Shown one piece after another: positions 13,191 through 20,792 of a stretch of DNA of 21,941 nt. A model generated the notes under the pieces. It made no database searches. It was given only the letters and a program-made list of their open reading frames with translations, and had not been told where the DNA came from. The stretch comes from an uncultured Saprospirales bacterium (GTDB lineage Bacteria; Bacteroidota; Bacteroidia; Chitinophagales; JADIYW01): assembly GCA_938008535.1 (NCBI GenBank), contig CALLKF010000099.1, positions 1-21,941 of the forward strand, given 5' to 3'. The translations under genes were made by a program, and so were the position numbers. Numbering within the stretch: position 1 is the stretch's first letter; the number at the start of each line of letters is the position of its first letter.

Positions 13191-14132
13191 TTATTTTTCT
13201 ATCCAGAAACAGGTACGTTGTAACTTTCCTTCAAAATCAAATGGTGTAGTTTTTTTAGTGATATCTTTTATTTTGGTAGAATTAATTTTATCTGTTTCTA
13301 AGATAAAATTTCTATAATTGGTGCTGAATAATAAAACACCATTTTCACTCAATATTGCTAAACAATGATTAATTAAATTTACATGGTCTCGTTGAATATC
13401 TAACACGTCTTCCATTTTTTTACTATTAGAAAATGTTGGTGGATCTAAAATAATAACATCGTAACTATTTAATTCAATTTTATCTAAATACTGCAAAACA
13501 TCTTCTTGAATAAATTCATGTTTTTCTGTATCATATAATTTATTGTACAACATATTTCGCTTTGCCCAATTTATATACGTTTTAGACAAATCAACCGTTG
13601 TAATTTTTTTTGCATTTCCTCAAGCTGCATAAACGCTGAAACTTCCAGTGTATGCAAATAAATTCAATACCCGTTTATCGGTTGCAATTTCTTTAATCAT
13701 TTGGCGTGTGATACGATGATCTAAAAACAAACCAGTATCTAAATAATCAGAAAGATTAACGATAAAACTCATTCCATTTTCGTTCACAATCAACTCTGTT
13801 TTTTGCTGATTAAGTTTACTGTATTGCTGCTCTCCTTTTTGTCGTACACGTTTTTTTATAAAAATATGATCTTTCGCAACAGCTAAAATCGTTGCAATAA
13901 TTTCCAAAGATTCATTCAGCCAAATCTGATAATCTTCTTCACTAAGCTTATGTTTACTTTTGTATTCTGCAACATATACGCAATCTTTGTAAATATCAAT
14001 AATTAAAGGAAACTCAGGCAAATCTCTATCATAAATCCGATAGCAAGAAACATTATTTTTTTGCGCTTGCTTGCTAACGTGTTTAAACACTTTTTGCAAA
14101 CGATTTTCAAACATTTGAAATTTATCTTGCAT
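13191..14132 (-). pseudogene. RlmK/RlmI-like class I SAM methyltransferase, broken by an in-frame TGA
   Basis: Read on the reverse strand from ATG 14132, the frame runs 170 residues to a TGA at 13622-13620, then continues in the same frame for 142 more residues to TAA at 13191. Both halves are one enzyme: the N-terminal part has KKRVRQKG, GLFLDHRITRQM and SAM motif I VLNLFAYTGSFSVYAA; the second half resumes GNAKKITTVDLSKTYINWAKRN and has motif IV DPPTFSNSK. This is the layout of the 23S rRNA methyltransferases RlmK (the C-terminal half of RlmL) and RlmI. Total length would be 313 residues with no frame shift. The stop replaces one residue between motif I and the next strand. Possible explanations are a recent nonsense mutation, a sequencing or assembly error, or readthrough. 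An internal TTG at 13589 is an unlikely start. The gene lies downstream of a membrane-protein gene on the same strand. Confidence 0.88.
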
Positions 14133-14193
14133 AAAAAAAATTATAAAATTATAGAATTGGACAATTAATCAACAAAAATACAGTTTTCATTTA

Positions 14194-15516
14194 TCAAAAA
14201 ATAAAAACTAAAAAACACCAAACAAGCAAATACGCAAACAAATTTCGTTTATGAATGCTTGCATTTTCTGGTTTATTTTCACTTAACAATTGTAATTGCG
14301 CTGCTATGCCAACTAAAATAATGATTGAACTACTAAAACTTAATCGATAAGAGTAATAACCTAATAATGCAAAAAATGCTGTAAAAACAATAAAACAAAT
14401 TATAAGTACTTTGTTGAGTTGTATATATTTTTCAGGCATTACAATGGTTTTATTTTTTTTGAAAAGAACAAAAAATACAATTACAAATGGCAACACTGCT
14501 TTTACAAAAAAGAAAAAATAGTATGCTATGTTATAAAAAAATGTTTTTACAAATTCTAAGATACCAATTTTTAAAGTATCCAATATCCAAACTAATTCTC
14601 TGAATTGTTCGACTTCATGATTATAATAATGACCAGAAATTTTATTGCAAATTACAATCCAGCAAATAGTTGGCGACAAAAACAAAACAGCATGAATCAA
14701 GTAATTAGATACATTTGGAAATACATTTTTTATCGATTTATCTTCTACCAAAAATAACAGAAATAACGCAGGTAAGTACAACACAAAACTACCATACATT
14801 AAACATGCTAAACCAAATAAAAAAGATATTCCATAAATTTTTCTATTGTTATTCATAAACACAAACTGATATAAAACATAGATAATTAAAATCGGTGTAA
14901 GAAATAAAAACATCTGTTCGTGTGCCGAATAAAAGAAACCTTTCACAATGGTATTTACTACTATTATTAAGCTCAGTGCTTCAGCTATTATTGATTGAAT
15001 TTGTAGTACTTGAAGTAATTTTTTAAACACTAATAAACTTGCTAGCAACAACATAAAATTCAACAACAAATAGGCAATATAATAAGCAATCATTTGCAAA
15101 ATTAATTCGCTGTTGTTGGCTGCATCGCTGTATTTATTTTTGCTTTCGTGCGTACTAATTTCTAATCGTGCTAATAATTTTTCACTATTTAAATGTTTAT
15201 CAAAATTTAATTTTTCACCAAAAGATGAATGATAGACTTTAAACAAAATAAATTCTATTGGCTTGCCGATTACATGCGTTAAAACGATATACAATGGTCT
15301 GTTTTGGCGACGCGCAACATTGTCTTTATTTAGCAATTGCGAAGGATGCATAGACAACAAAATATATTGATACGAATCACAATCAACTAAAAAACCCATG
15401 GCTTTGTTTATCTTGATATATGAGCCGCAATAATTGCCACTATTGGGTTTTGACGCAAATAAAAATAAAAATGCAGTAATAAAAATTAGTACAGAATTAT
15501 AGAATAGTTTACGCAT
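14194..15516 (-). CDS. Polytopic membrane protein, possibly a GT-C-type glycosyltransferase
   Basis: The 440-residue protein has about ten hydrophobic helices. After helix 1 a periplasmic loop contains GFLVDCDSYQYILLSMHPSQLL and RRQNRPLYIVLTHVIGKP. An acidic residue pair in the first large loop, followed by many helices, is the plan of GT-C glycosyltransferases that use lipid-linked sugars; that assignment is inference, and no signature motif settles it. Charged residues are concentrated between helices 1 and 2. It starts 52 bases downstream of the crotonase stop and ends 61 bases before the methyltransferase start, so the three may be co-transcribed without obvious functional connection. The gene ends TGA followed directly by TAA, the only gene whose end is visible here that terminates at TGA. 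Confidence 0.7.
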   Translation of the reverse strand: MRKLFYNSVLIFITAFLFLFASKPNSGNYCGSYIKINKAMGFLVDCDSYQYILLSMHPSQLLNKDNVARRQNRPLYIVLTHVIGKPIEFILFKVYHSSFGEKLNFDKHLNSEKLLARLEISTHESKNKYSDAANNSELILQMIAYYIAYLLLNFMLLLASLLVFKKLLQVLQIQSIIAEALSLIIVVNTIVKGFFYSAHEQMFLFLTPILIIYVLYQFVFMNNNRKIYGISFLFGLACLMYGSFVLYLPALFLLFLVEDKSIKNVFPNVSNYLIHAVLFLSPTICWIVICNKISGHYYNHEVEQFRELVWILDTLKIGILEFVKTFFYNIAYYFFFFVKAVLPFVIVFFVLFKKNKTIVMPEKYIQLNKVLIICFIVFTAFFALLGYYSYRLSFSSSIIILVGIAAQLQLLSENKPENASIHKRNLFAYLLVWCFLVFIF

Positions 15517-15568
15517 GCATCTGTATAAAGTCGTTGAATTTTATTCTCATTTGTCAAATCTTCAAATT

Positions 15569-16330
15569 CTATTTCTTCTTCAAATTCTCTGTAAACTTTC
15601 CAAGAATATTTCTTACTGGTTCGCTCCACCATTGTTGCTGAAATGTTTTCATTTCAAACTCAGTAAAAGAATGCATCGATTCTAATAAATCGTGTTTTAA
15701 TTGGCGTTTCGTGATACGCCAGCCACTTTGTTCAAATTGCAAATAAAATTTCAATTTATTTTCCGCAGCTTCCAATACTTTATCAGCAGCTACTACTTCA
15801 TCAACTAAGCCAATTTCTTTCGCATGTTGCGGTGAATATAATTTGCCTTCCATTAAATATTGGAACGCAGTTTTTCTTCCAATCCAAAAACTATACAAAT
15901 CAAAAATTCCACGTGGCACCACAATTCCAACCGGAATTTCATTCAAGCCAATTTTAAAATTTCCTTCAGCCATCACTCTATAATCACAGCCAATAGCCAT
16001 AATGCAACCACCAGCTGGCGCATGTCCATTGATAGAAGCAATTAATGGTTTATCAAACGCAACTAAATCTGCGACCATTTCTAAAAAATTATGCCAAAAA
16101 TTATCAAACTGTTTTTCGTCATAAGTAAACAATTCAGGAATATCTAAGCCAGCCGAAAAAAAATTTTCTTTACCATTTATAATTGCACCATGAACTGAAT
16201 CATCGTCTTGTAAATTTTTCAACGCAATGCGCATTTCAGCCACAAATTCGTGGTTCATCGGATTTGCCTTTTCTCTATCCATTTGGATAATACAATAATT
16301 GTCTTTTTTTATTAAGTGTATATGTGCCAT
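15569..16330 (-). CDS. Enoyl-CoA hydratase/isomerase family protein, Delta3-Delta2-isomerase-like
   Basis: The 253-residue crotonase has the oxyanion-hole segments FFSAGLDI (57-64) and INGHAPAGGCIMAIGCDYRV (100-119). At the first hydratase catalytic position (Glu in GGGCELA-type sequences) there is Met, while the second Glu is present in GLNEIPVGIV (Glu131). A single Glu here, together with the APAGGC pattern, matches Delta3-Delta2 enoyl-CoA isomerases such as mitochondrial ECI1, so isomerase rather than hydratase activity is likely; that is inferred from family knowledge. It would let unsaturated fatty acids enter beta-oxidation, whose electrons EtfBA (7954-9668) could collect. The start is the ATG at 16330. 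It is divergent from NDH-2 with a 213-base spacer. Confidence 0.88.
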   Translation of the reverse strand: MAHIHLIKKDNYCIIQMDREKANPMNHEFVAEMRIALKNLQDDDSVHGAIINGKENFFSAGLDIPELFTYDEKQFDNFWHNFLEMVADLVAFDKPLIASINGHAPAGGCIMAIGCDYRVMAEGNFKIGLNEIPVGIVVPRGIFDLYSFWIGRKTAFQYLMEGKLYSPQHAKEIGLVDEVVAADKVLEAAENKLKFYLQFEQSGWRITKRQLKHDLLESMHSFTEFEMKTFQQQWWSEPVRNILGKFTENLKKK

Positions 16331-16470
16331 GATTTGATTTGCGATTTAGGACTTACAATGTACGATTTTTATTGAATTATTAATACCATATTATTTATCA
16401 TATAGCCAAAGATAATAGAAATTAACGTAGTGATACCTTGAAATTAATACGTTAAACAGATTTTATAGTT

Positions 16471-16478
16471 TAATTTTG
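16471..16478 (+). promoter_or_regulatory. -7-like element TAATTTTG upstream of NDH-2
   Basis: TAATTTTG matches TAnnTTTG and would give a leader of about 60 bases before the GTG at 16544. The nearest upstream TTG (16438-16440) is too far for a standard -33 element. Confidence 0.3.
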
Positions 16479-16543
16479 CAGATACAAATGAGTATATTTT
16501 TTTTATGGTCAATTGTACATTATAAATCGTAAATTATAAAAAC

Positions 16544-17833
16544 GTGGATTTAAAAATTCCTTCTACCAATCAAAAAAGATTAGTGATAATAGGTGGTGGT
16601 TTTGGTGGTATCGAAATTGCTCGACTATTAAAAGATCATGACATTCAAATTGTTTTATTAGATAAACATAATTACCATTGCTTTCAGCCATTATTGTATC
16701 AAGTGGCCACAGGTGGTTTAGAGCCAGGTAGCATTGCTTATCCGTTGCGCAAGTTTATGCAACAAATACCAAATGGTATTTTTAGATTGGCTGAAGTGTT
16801 GAGCATCGATTCTACGATAAATAAAATACACACAAATATTGGCGAAATTACCTATGATTATTTAGTGATTGCAACTGGCAGCATTACAAATTTTTTCAAT
16901 TTTCCGAAAGAAGTTTCTAGCAAAATGATGCAAATGAAAGATATTCCGCAAGCATTAAATTTGCGTAGTTTTATTTTAGAAAATTTTGAAGAAGCTTTGC
17001 TTACCTATGATGAATCTAAAAAACAAGAGCTTATTAATATAGCAATTGTTGGTGGTGGTCCAACTGGTGTTGAATTGGCTGGAGCTTTAGGTGAAATGAA
17101 AAATAATATTTTGCCAAAAGATTATCCTGAAATTGATTTCACCAAAATGCAAATTCATTTGTTTGAATCAGGTGCTGAATTGTTGGGTCAAATGCATCCA
17201 GAAAACCAAGCAAAAGCATTGAAATATGTGAAAGAATTTGGCGTAAATGTTTGGTTAAATACGATGGTGACAGATTATAATGGTGATGAAATTACTATTA
17301 AGGATGGCAAAAAAATAAAATCAGAAACAGTTATCTGGACGGCTGGTGTGAAAGGCAATCCAATCATTGGTTTAGATGCAAAGAATGTATTGCCAAATGG
17401 CAGAATTTTGGTGGATGAATTTTGTAAAATAAAAGATACTGAAAACATATATGCAATTGGTGATGTTGCGTGTATGCAAACCGAAGCTTTGCCAAAAGGA
17501 CATCCAATGGTGGCGCCAGTTGCTATACAGCAAGGTGCTTTATTTGCAAAAAATATGATTAGAAAAGAAAATGGAAAAGAAATCCTAAAATTTAAATATA
17601 CAGACAAAGGTTCGATGGCAACTGTTGGCAGAAATAAAGCCGTAATGGAAAGCAATGGAATCAAAATGGGTGGCTTTATTGCATGGGTAGCTTGGTTGTT
17701 TGTTCATGTGATGTCTTTGGTTGGTTTTAGAAATAAAATTACTGTAACATTGGGTTGGTTGTATAATTATTTTACTTACGACAGAACACTTCGATTAATA
17801 ATTCGACCATTTAAACAACATAAAGAAGATTAG
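16544..17833 (+). CDS. Type II NADH dehydrogenase (NDH-2), NADH:quinone oxidoreductase
   Basis: NDH-2 is a single-subunit, non-proton-pumping flavoenzyme that passes electrons from NADH to the quinone pool at the membrane surface. The 429-residue protein has the FAD-binding GGGFGG (17-22), the NDH-2 motif HNYHCFQPLLYQVATGGLEPGSIAYPLRK (about 42-70), the second nucleotide-binding site IAIVGGGPTGVELAGALGEM (166-185), the ATG region IATGSITNF, and FAD motif AIGDVACM (304-311) followed by the quinone-site block PMVAPVAIQQGALFAKN (321-337). The C-terminal hydrophobic or amphipathic helices (about 376-396 and 400-420) fit membrane attachment. GTG start: no ATG lies between the upstream in-frame TAA and the Rossmann strand. 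The FkbM gene follows 21 bases later on the same strand. Confidence 0.95.
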   Translation: MDLKIPSTNQKRLVIIGGGFGGIEIARLLKDHDIQIVLLDKHNYHCFQPLLYQVATGGLEPGSIAYPLRKFMQQIPNGIFRLAEVLSIDSTINKIHTNIGEITYDYLVIATGSITNFFNFPKEVSSKMMQMKDIPQALNLRSFILENFEEALLTYDESKKQELINIAIVGGGPTGVELAGALGEMKNNILPKDYPEIDFTKMQIHLFESGAELLGQMHPENQAKALKYVKEFGVNVWLNTMVTDYNGDEITIKDGKKIKSETVIWTAGVKGNPIIGLDAKNVLPNGRILVDEFCKIKDTENIYAIGDVACMQTEALPKGHPMVAPVAIQQGALFAKNMIRKENGKEILKFKYTDKGSMATVGRNKAVMESNGIKMGGFIAWVAWLFVHVMSLVGFRNKITVTLGWLYNYFTYDRTLRLIIRPFKQHKED

Positions 17834-17854
17834 ATTTTTGTATTTTTATTTCTA

Positions 17855-18748
17855 ATGATGAGCAAATATCCATTTAGTTTAACTTCGCAAATTCTTAACT
17901 TCTTTAGAAGAATTACCAGAATTCCGTTTATTGAAAAAATCATTGTTCAACAAAATTTATGCGGAAATAAATTTACACCAAGACTAACCTTAACCAATAA
18001 ATTATATCATAAAAATACTATTCGAGAATGCACCAGAAATGGTTTTCATTATCGGCTAGATATTAGTGATTACATGCAACATGCTATTTACTTTGGTTTA
18101 CAAAATGACACCGATTTCGACAGAGAATTTTTATATAGTTTGATAAAAAAAGAAGATATTGTTTTGGACATTGGAGCAAACATTGGTGAAACTACCTTAC
18201 ATTTTGCACGTTTAGCATCCAATGGAATTGTTTTTGGTTTTGAGCCAGTTCCTTATGTCTTTGATTTTTTTCAAAATAATGTTCGGCTAAATAATGTAGA
18301 TAATATCATCGCACAAAACATAGCATTATCCAATAAAGAAGAAGTTTTATTTTTTCAGGATACACCAAATAAAAATTCATCTGGAATAACATTGAATAAA
18401 AATGAAGTAGAAAACAGTGCAAAAGTAACAGCAACTACATTAGATAAGTTAGATGCAAAACAATCGTTTAAAAAGATAGATTTAATAAAAATAGATGTTG
18501 AAGGATTTGAGCCATTTGTGCTAGAAGGTGCGAGAAATAGTATCTTAAAATATCGTCCGAAAATGTATATAGAAATAAATCACGATCATTTGCAACGCAA
18601 TAATTTCAGCAACACTGATTTATTATTCATCATTCAGAATTTAGGATACGATTTATTTATTGTAAACGGTAAAAACATAAATTCAATTACAAACATAAAC
18701 GAAATTCCTAAAGAAGTTTTTGAATTGTATGCAACACCAAAAAATTAG
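17855..18748 (+). CDS. FkbM-family SAM-dependent methyltransferase
   Basis: The 297-residue protein has SAM motif I VLDIGANIGETTLHFA (103-118), an acidic GFEPVPYVFDFFQNNVRLN segment (128-147) typical of the FkbM family, and motif IV-like IKIDVEGFEPFVLEGA (211-226), followed by RPKMYIEINHDHL. These are the family's signature blocks. FkbM methyltransferases usually O-methylate sugars or lipids in secondary metabolism or cell-surface glycans; the substrate cannot be told. The N-terminal 60 residues are basic and amphipathic. The start is ATG-ATG at 17855/17858. It follows NDH-2 by 21 bases, so it may be co-transcribed, and it converges with pyrB. Confidence 0.9.
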   Translation: MMSKYPFSLTSQILNFFRRITRIPFIEKIIVQQNLCGNKFTPRLTLTNKLYHKNTIRECTRNGFHYRLDISDYMQHAIYFGLQNDTDFDREFLYSLIKKEDIVLDIGANIGETTLHFARLASNGIVFGFEPVPYVFDFFQNNVRLNNVDNIIAQNIALSNKEEVLFFQDTPNKNSSGITLNKNEVENSAKVTATTLDKLDAKQSFKKIDLIKIDVEGFEPFVLEGARNSILKYRPKMYIEINHDHLQRNNFSNTDLLFIIQNLGYDLFIVNGKNINSITNINEIPKEVFELYATPKN

Positions 18749-18758
18749 GATTGCTAAA

Positions 18759-19685
18759 TTATGCTTGCTTATTCACCAACAAATACATCACAGCCATTCT
18801 AATAGCAACGCCGTTTTCTACTTGATTTAAAATGATAGAGTGCTCACTATCGGCAACATCACTCGTAATCTCAACACCGCGATTAATTGGACCAGGATGC
18901 ATAATCACAATTTCTTTTTCTAACTTTTCTAATCGTTTTCTGTTAACACCAAAGTACAATGCATATTCGCGCAACGATGAAAAATATTTGGTGTTTTGTC
19001 GTTCTAATTGTATGCGTAAAATATTGGCGACATCGCACCATTTTAATGTTTCATCTACATTGTGAGAAATATTGACACCTAATTTTTCGATATGTTTTGG
19101 AATCAATGTTGGTGGTCCGCAAAGTGTAACTTCTGCGCCTAATTTTTTCAAACAAAAAATATTAGAAAGTGCTACGCGCGAATGCATAATATCACCAATG
19201 ATGGCAATTTTTTTGCCTTTTAAATCACCAATTTTTTCTTGCATAGAATACGCATCTAATAAAGCTTGCGTTGGATGTTCGTGCGTGCCATCACCTGCAT
19301 TTACTATATGTGCATCGATGCGCTCTGACAAATAATGTGCTGCACCTGGACTTGCGTGTCGCATTACTATCATATCTACTTTCATAGATAAAATATTATT
19401 TACAGTATCTAAAAGCGTCTCTCCTTTTTTTACCGATGATGATGATGATGAAAAATTGATAATATCTGCTGATAAGCGTTTTTGTGCTAACTCAAAAGAA
19501 ATTCTGGTGCGTGTAGAATTCTCAAAAAATAAATTGGCAATGGTAATATCGCGTAAAGTAGGTACTTTTTTTATGGGTCTATTGATAATTTCTTTAAACT
19601 GCTGAGCGGTTTCTAAAATCAACTGAATATCGTCAACTGTTAAATGCTCAATTCCGATAACATGTTTTGAACTTAGTTGACTCAT
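18759..19685 (-). CDS. pyrB: Aspartate carbamoyltransferase catalytic subunit
   Basis: PyrB condenses carbamoyl phosphate with aspartate to N-carbamoyl-aspartate, the first committed step of pyrimidine synthesis. In 308 residues the expected motifs are intact: FENSTRTRISFE (54-64; carbamoyl-phosphate site), SVKKGETLLDT (84-94; Ser/Lys of the 80s loop), GDGTHEHPTQALLDAY (131-146), GDIMHSRVALSN (164-175) and MHPGPINRGVEI (262-273). One oddity is a six-serine run (79-84) encoded mainly by five TCA codons directly before the 80s-loop lysines. No regulatory subunit gene (pyrI) is present in the window, so allosteric control would have to come from elsewhere. pyrR lies 31 bases upstream on the same strand, an evident operon. 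The ATG at 19685 is standard. Confidence 0.97.
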   Translation of the reverse strand: MSQLSSKHVIGIEHLTVDDIQLILETAQQFKEIINRPIKKVPTLRDITIANLFFENSTRTRISFELAQKRLSADIINFSSSSSSVKKGETLLDTVNNILSMKVDMIVMRHASPGAAHYLSERIDAHIVNAGDGTHEHPTQALLDAYSMQEKIGDLKGKKIAIIGDIMHSRVALSNIFCLKKLGAEVTLCGPPTLIPKHIEKLGVNISHNVDETLKWCDVANILRIQLERQNTKYFSSLREYALYFGVNRKRLEKLEKEIVIMHPGPINRGVEITSDVADSEHSIILNQVENGVAIRMAVMYLLVNKQA

Positions 19686-19716
19686 AGATTCGTTGTAATT
19701 AAATTATTTTTTAAAA

Positions 19717-20250
19717 TTATTCATGGACAAAAATCACTTCATTTTCTTCATCATTATTTTTTGCCCAATTTACTTCAACATTAATATTTTCAATCGTATC
19801 AATGGATTTTCCAATAAAATCTGGTTGTATCGGCAATTCTCTGTTAAATCTTCTATCAATTAATACTAATAATTCGATGCGCGTTGGTCTTCCAAATGAC
19901 AATAATGCATCCATAGCTGCACGAATCGTTCTACCTGTATACAACACATCATCAATTAACAATACATTTTTATTTTCTATTGGAAAATCAATTTCAGTAG
20001 CTTTTGCGTTGAGCGATTTGCCACGTCTAAAATCATCGCGATGAAAAGTAGTATCTATTTTGCCAAAAAATATCTTTTGGTTTGTTAGTTGTTCAATTTT
20101 TGCATGAATTTTTTCAGCCAATAAACTACCTCTTGGCTGTACACCAACAATAACTGTATTTGTAAAATCAAAAGATTCGATAACTTCTCTACTCAAACGC
20201 TCGATGGTGAGTTGAATTTGTTTGCCGTTTAAAAATTGGTTGTCCGACAT
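19717..20250 (-). CDS. pyrR: Bifunctional pyr operon regulator / uracil phosphoribosyltransferase PyrR
   Basis: PyrR proteins bind pyr mRNA leaders in response to UMP and also make UMP from uracil and PRPP. From the ATG at 20250 the protein has 177 residues, with IVGVQPRGSLLAEKIHAKI, FFGKIDTTFHRDDF, the PRPP-binding LLIDDVLYTGRTIRAA and LLVLIDRRFNRELPIQPDFIGKSI, all typical of PyrR. The open frame extends to 20346, but the added 32 residues are a hydrophobic stretch not in the family, and two TAnnTTTG -7 elements lie inside them. The leader to the ATG would be very short, leaving no room for the usual PyrR-controlled attenuator upstream of pyrR. Regulation of pyrB through the 31-base intergenic gap is not visible either. 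PyrB follows in the same operon. Confidence 0.94.
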   Translation of the reverse strand: MSDNQFLNGKQIQLTIERLSREVIESFDFTNTVIVGVQPRGSLLAEKIHAKIEQLTNQKIFFGKIDTTFHRDDFRRGKSLNAKATEIDFPIENKNVLLIDDVLYTGRTIRAAMDALLSFGRPTRIELLVLIDRRFNRELPIQPDFIGKSIDTIENINVEVNWAKNNDEENEVIFVHE

Positions 20251-20255
20251 TGTTA

Positions 20256-20283
20256 CAAAAATAAACAAAATTAGTGATACAAA
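20256..20283 (-). promoter_or_regulatory. Tandem -7 elements of the pyrR-pyrB operon
   Basis: On the reverse strand TAATTTTG (20273-20266) and TATTTTTG (20263-20256) both match TAnnTTTG. A TTTG at 20283-20280 precedes the second by 16 bases and could serve as -33. The predicted starts lie about 0-12 bases from the ATG at 20250, so the mRNA leader is very short. Confidence 0.4.
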
Positions 20284-20353
20284 AAATCTAAGTTGATTTT
20301 TAAATGTTTCTATGTAAGAAAATCGTAAATTGCAGACATAAAACAAAGTAAAA

Positions 20354-20776
20354 ATGGATATTTATGTTGGTGGCTTGCCGTTTAAAATGACGGAAAAAGA
20401 ATTGCGTTCAATGTTTGAAAATTATGGTGAAGTAGAATCAGCAAAAATTATAATTGATAAAATTACCAGACAAAATAAAGGGTTTGGTTTTGTTACGATG
20501 CCAAATAATACGGAAGCTAGTTTAGCGATAAAAAGTTTAAATAATTTTAAAATTGGCGAACGAACTATTTCCGTTACAAAATCAGAACCAAAAGCTAAAT
20601 CTGGAAAAAAACGTTCTTTTGGAAAAGGATTCAAAGGTGGAAATTATGCTGGAAAAAGCAGTTCAGATACTAAATTCGGACTTAGATCTGAGTCCAAGTC
20701 TGAATCCAAATCAAATATTAGAGTTGATAGAAATAAAACTGCCAATTACAGAAACGACAGAAATAATAAAAAGTAA
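20354..20776 (+). CDS. RNA-binding protein with one RRM domain and basic low-complexity tail
   Basis: The 140-residue protein opens directly with an RNA recognition motif: RNP2 IYVGGL (3-8) and RNP1 KGFGFVTM (42-49), with the usual beta-alpha-beta-beta-alpha-beta spacing to about residue 78. The tail (79-140) is rich in Lys, Ser, Gly, Arg and Asn, including the SESKSESKS repeat and a basic NYRNDRNNKK end. It is unstructured-looking and probably adds unspecific RNA affinity. Bacterial one-RRM proteins of this type are widespread in Bacteroidota and cyanobacteria as post-transcriptional regulators; targets here are unknown. A -7-like TAAATTGC lies at 20326-20333. The serine hydrolase gene begins 16 bases after the stop. 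It is divergent from pyrR. Confidence 0.92.
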   Translation: MDIYVGGLPFKMTEKELRSMFENYGEVESAKIIIDKITRQNKGFGFVTMPNNTEASLAIKSLNNFKIGERTISVTKSEPKAKSGKKRSFGKGFKGGNYAGKSSSDTKFGLRSESKSESKSNIRVDRNKTANYRNDRNNKK

Positions 20777-20792
20777 AAAAACAGAATTTTAA

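Noticed and set aside
13191..13589. Separate small methyltransferase gene starting at TTG 13589
   Set aside because: The frame continues upstream to the TGA without interruption, and the conserved sequence GNAKKITTVDL lies before the TTG, so it is the second half of one gene.
13620..13622. Selenocysteine codon
   Set aside because: The family has no cysteine or selenocysteine at this position, no SECIS-like hairpin is evident just after it, and no Sec machinery is in the window.
14194..14199. Genetic code with TGA as a sense codon
   Set aside because: Tryptophan is encoded by TGG throughout and no other gene here has an internal TGA; one nonsense codon is better explained by mutation or error, although a quick genome check is suggested.
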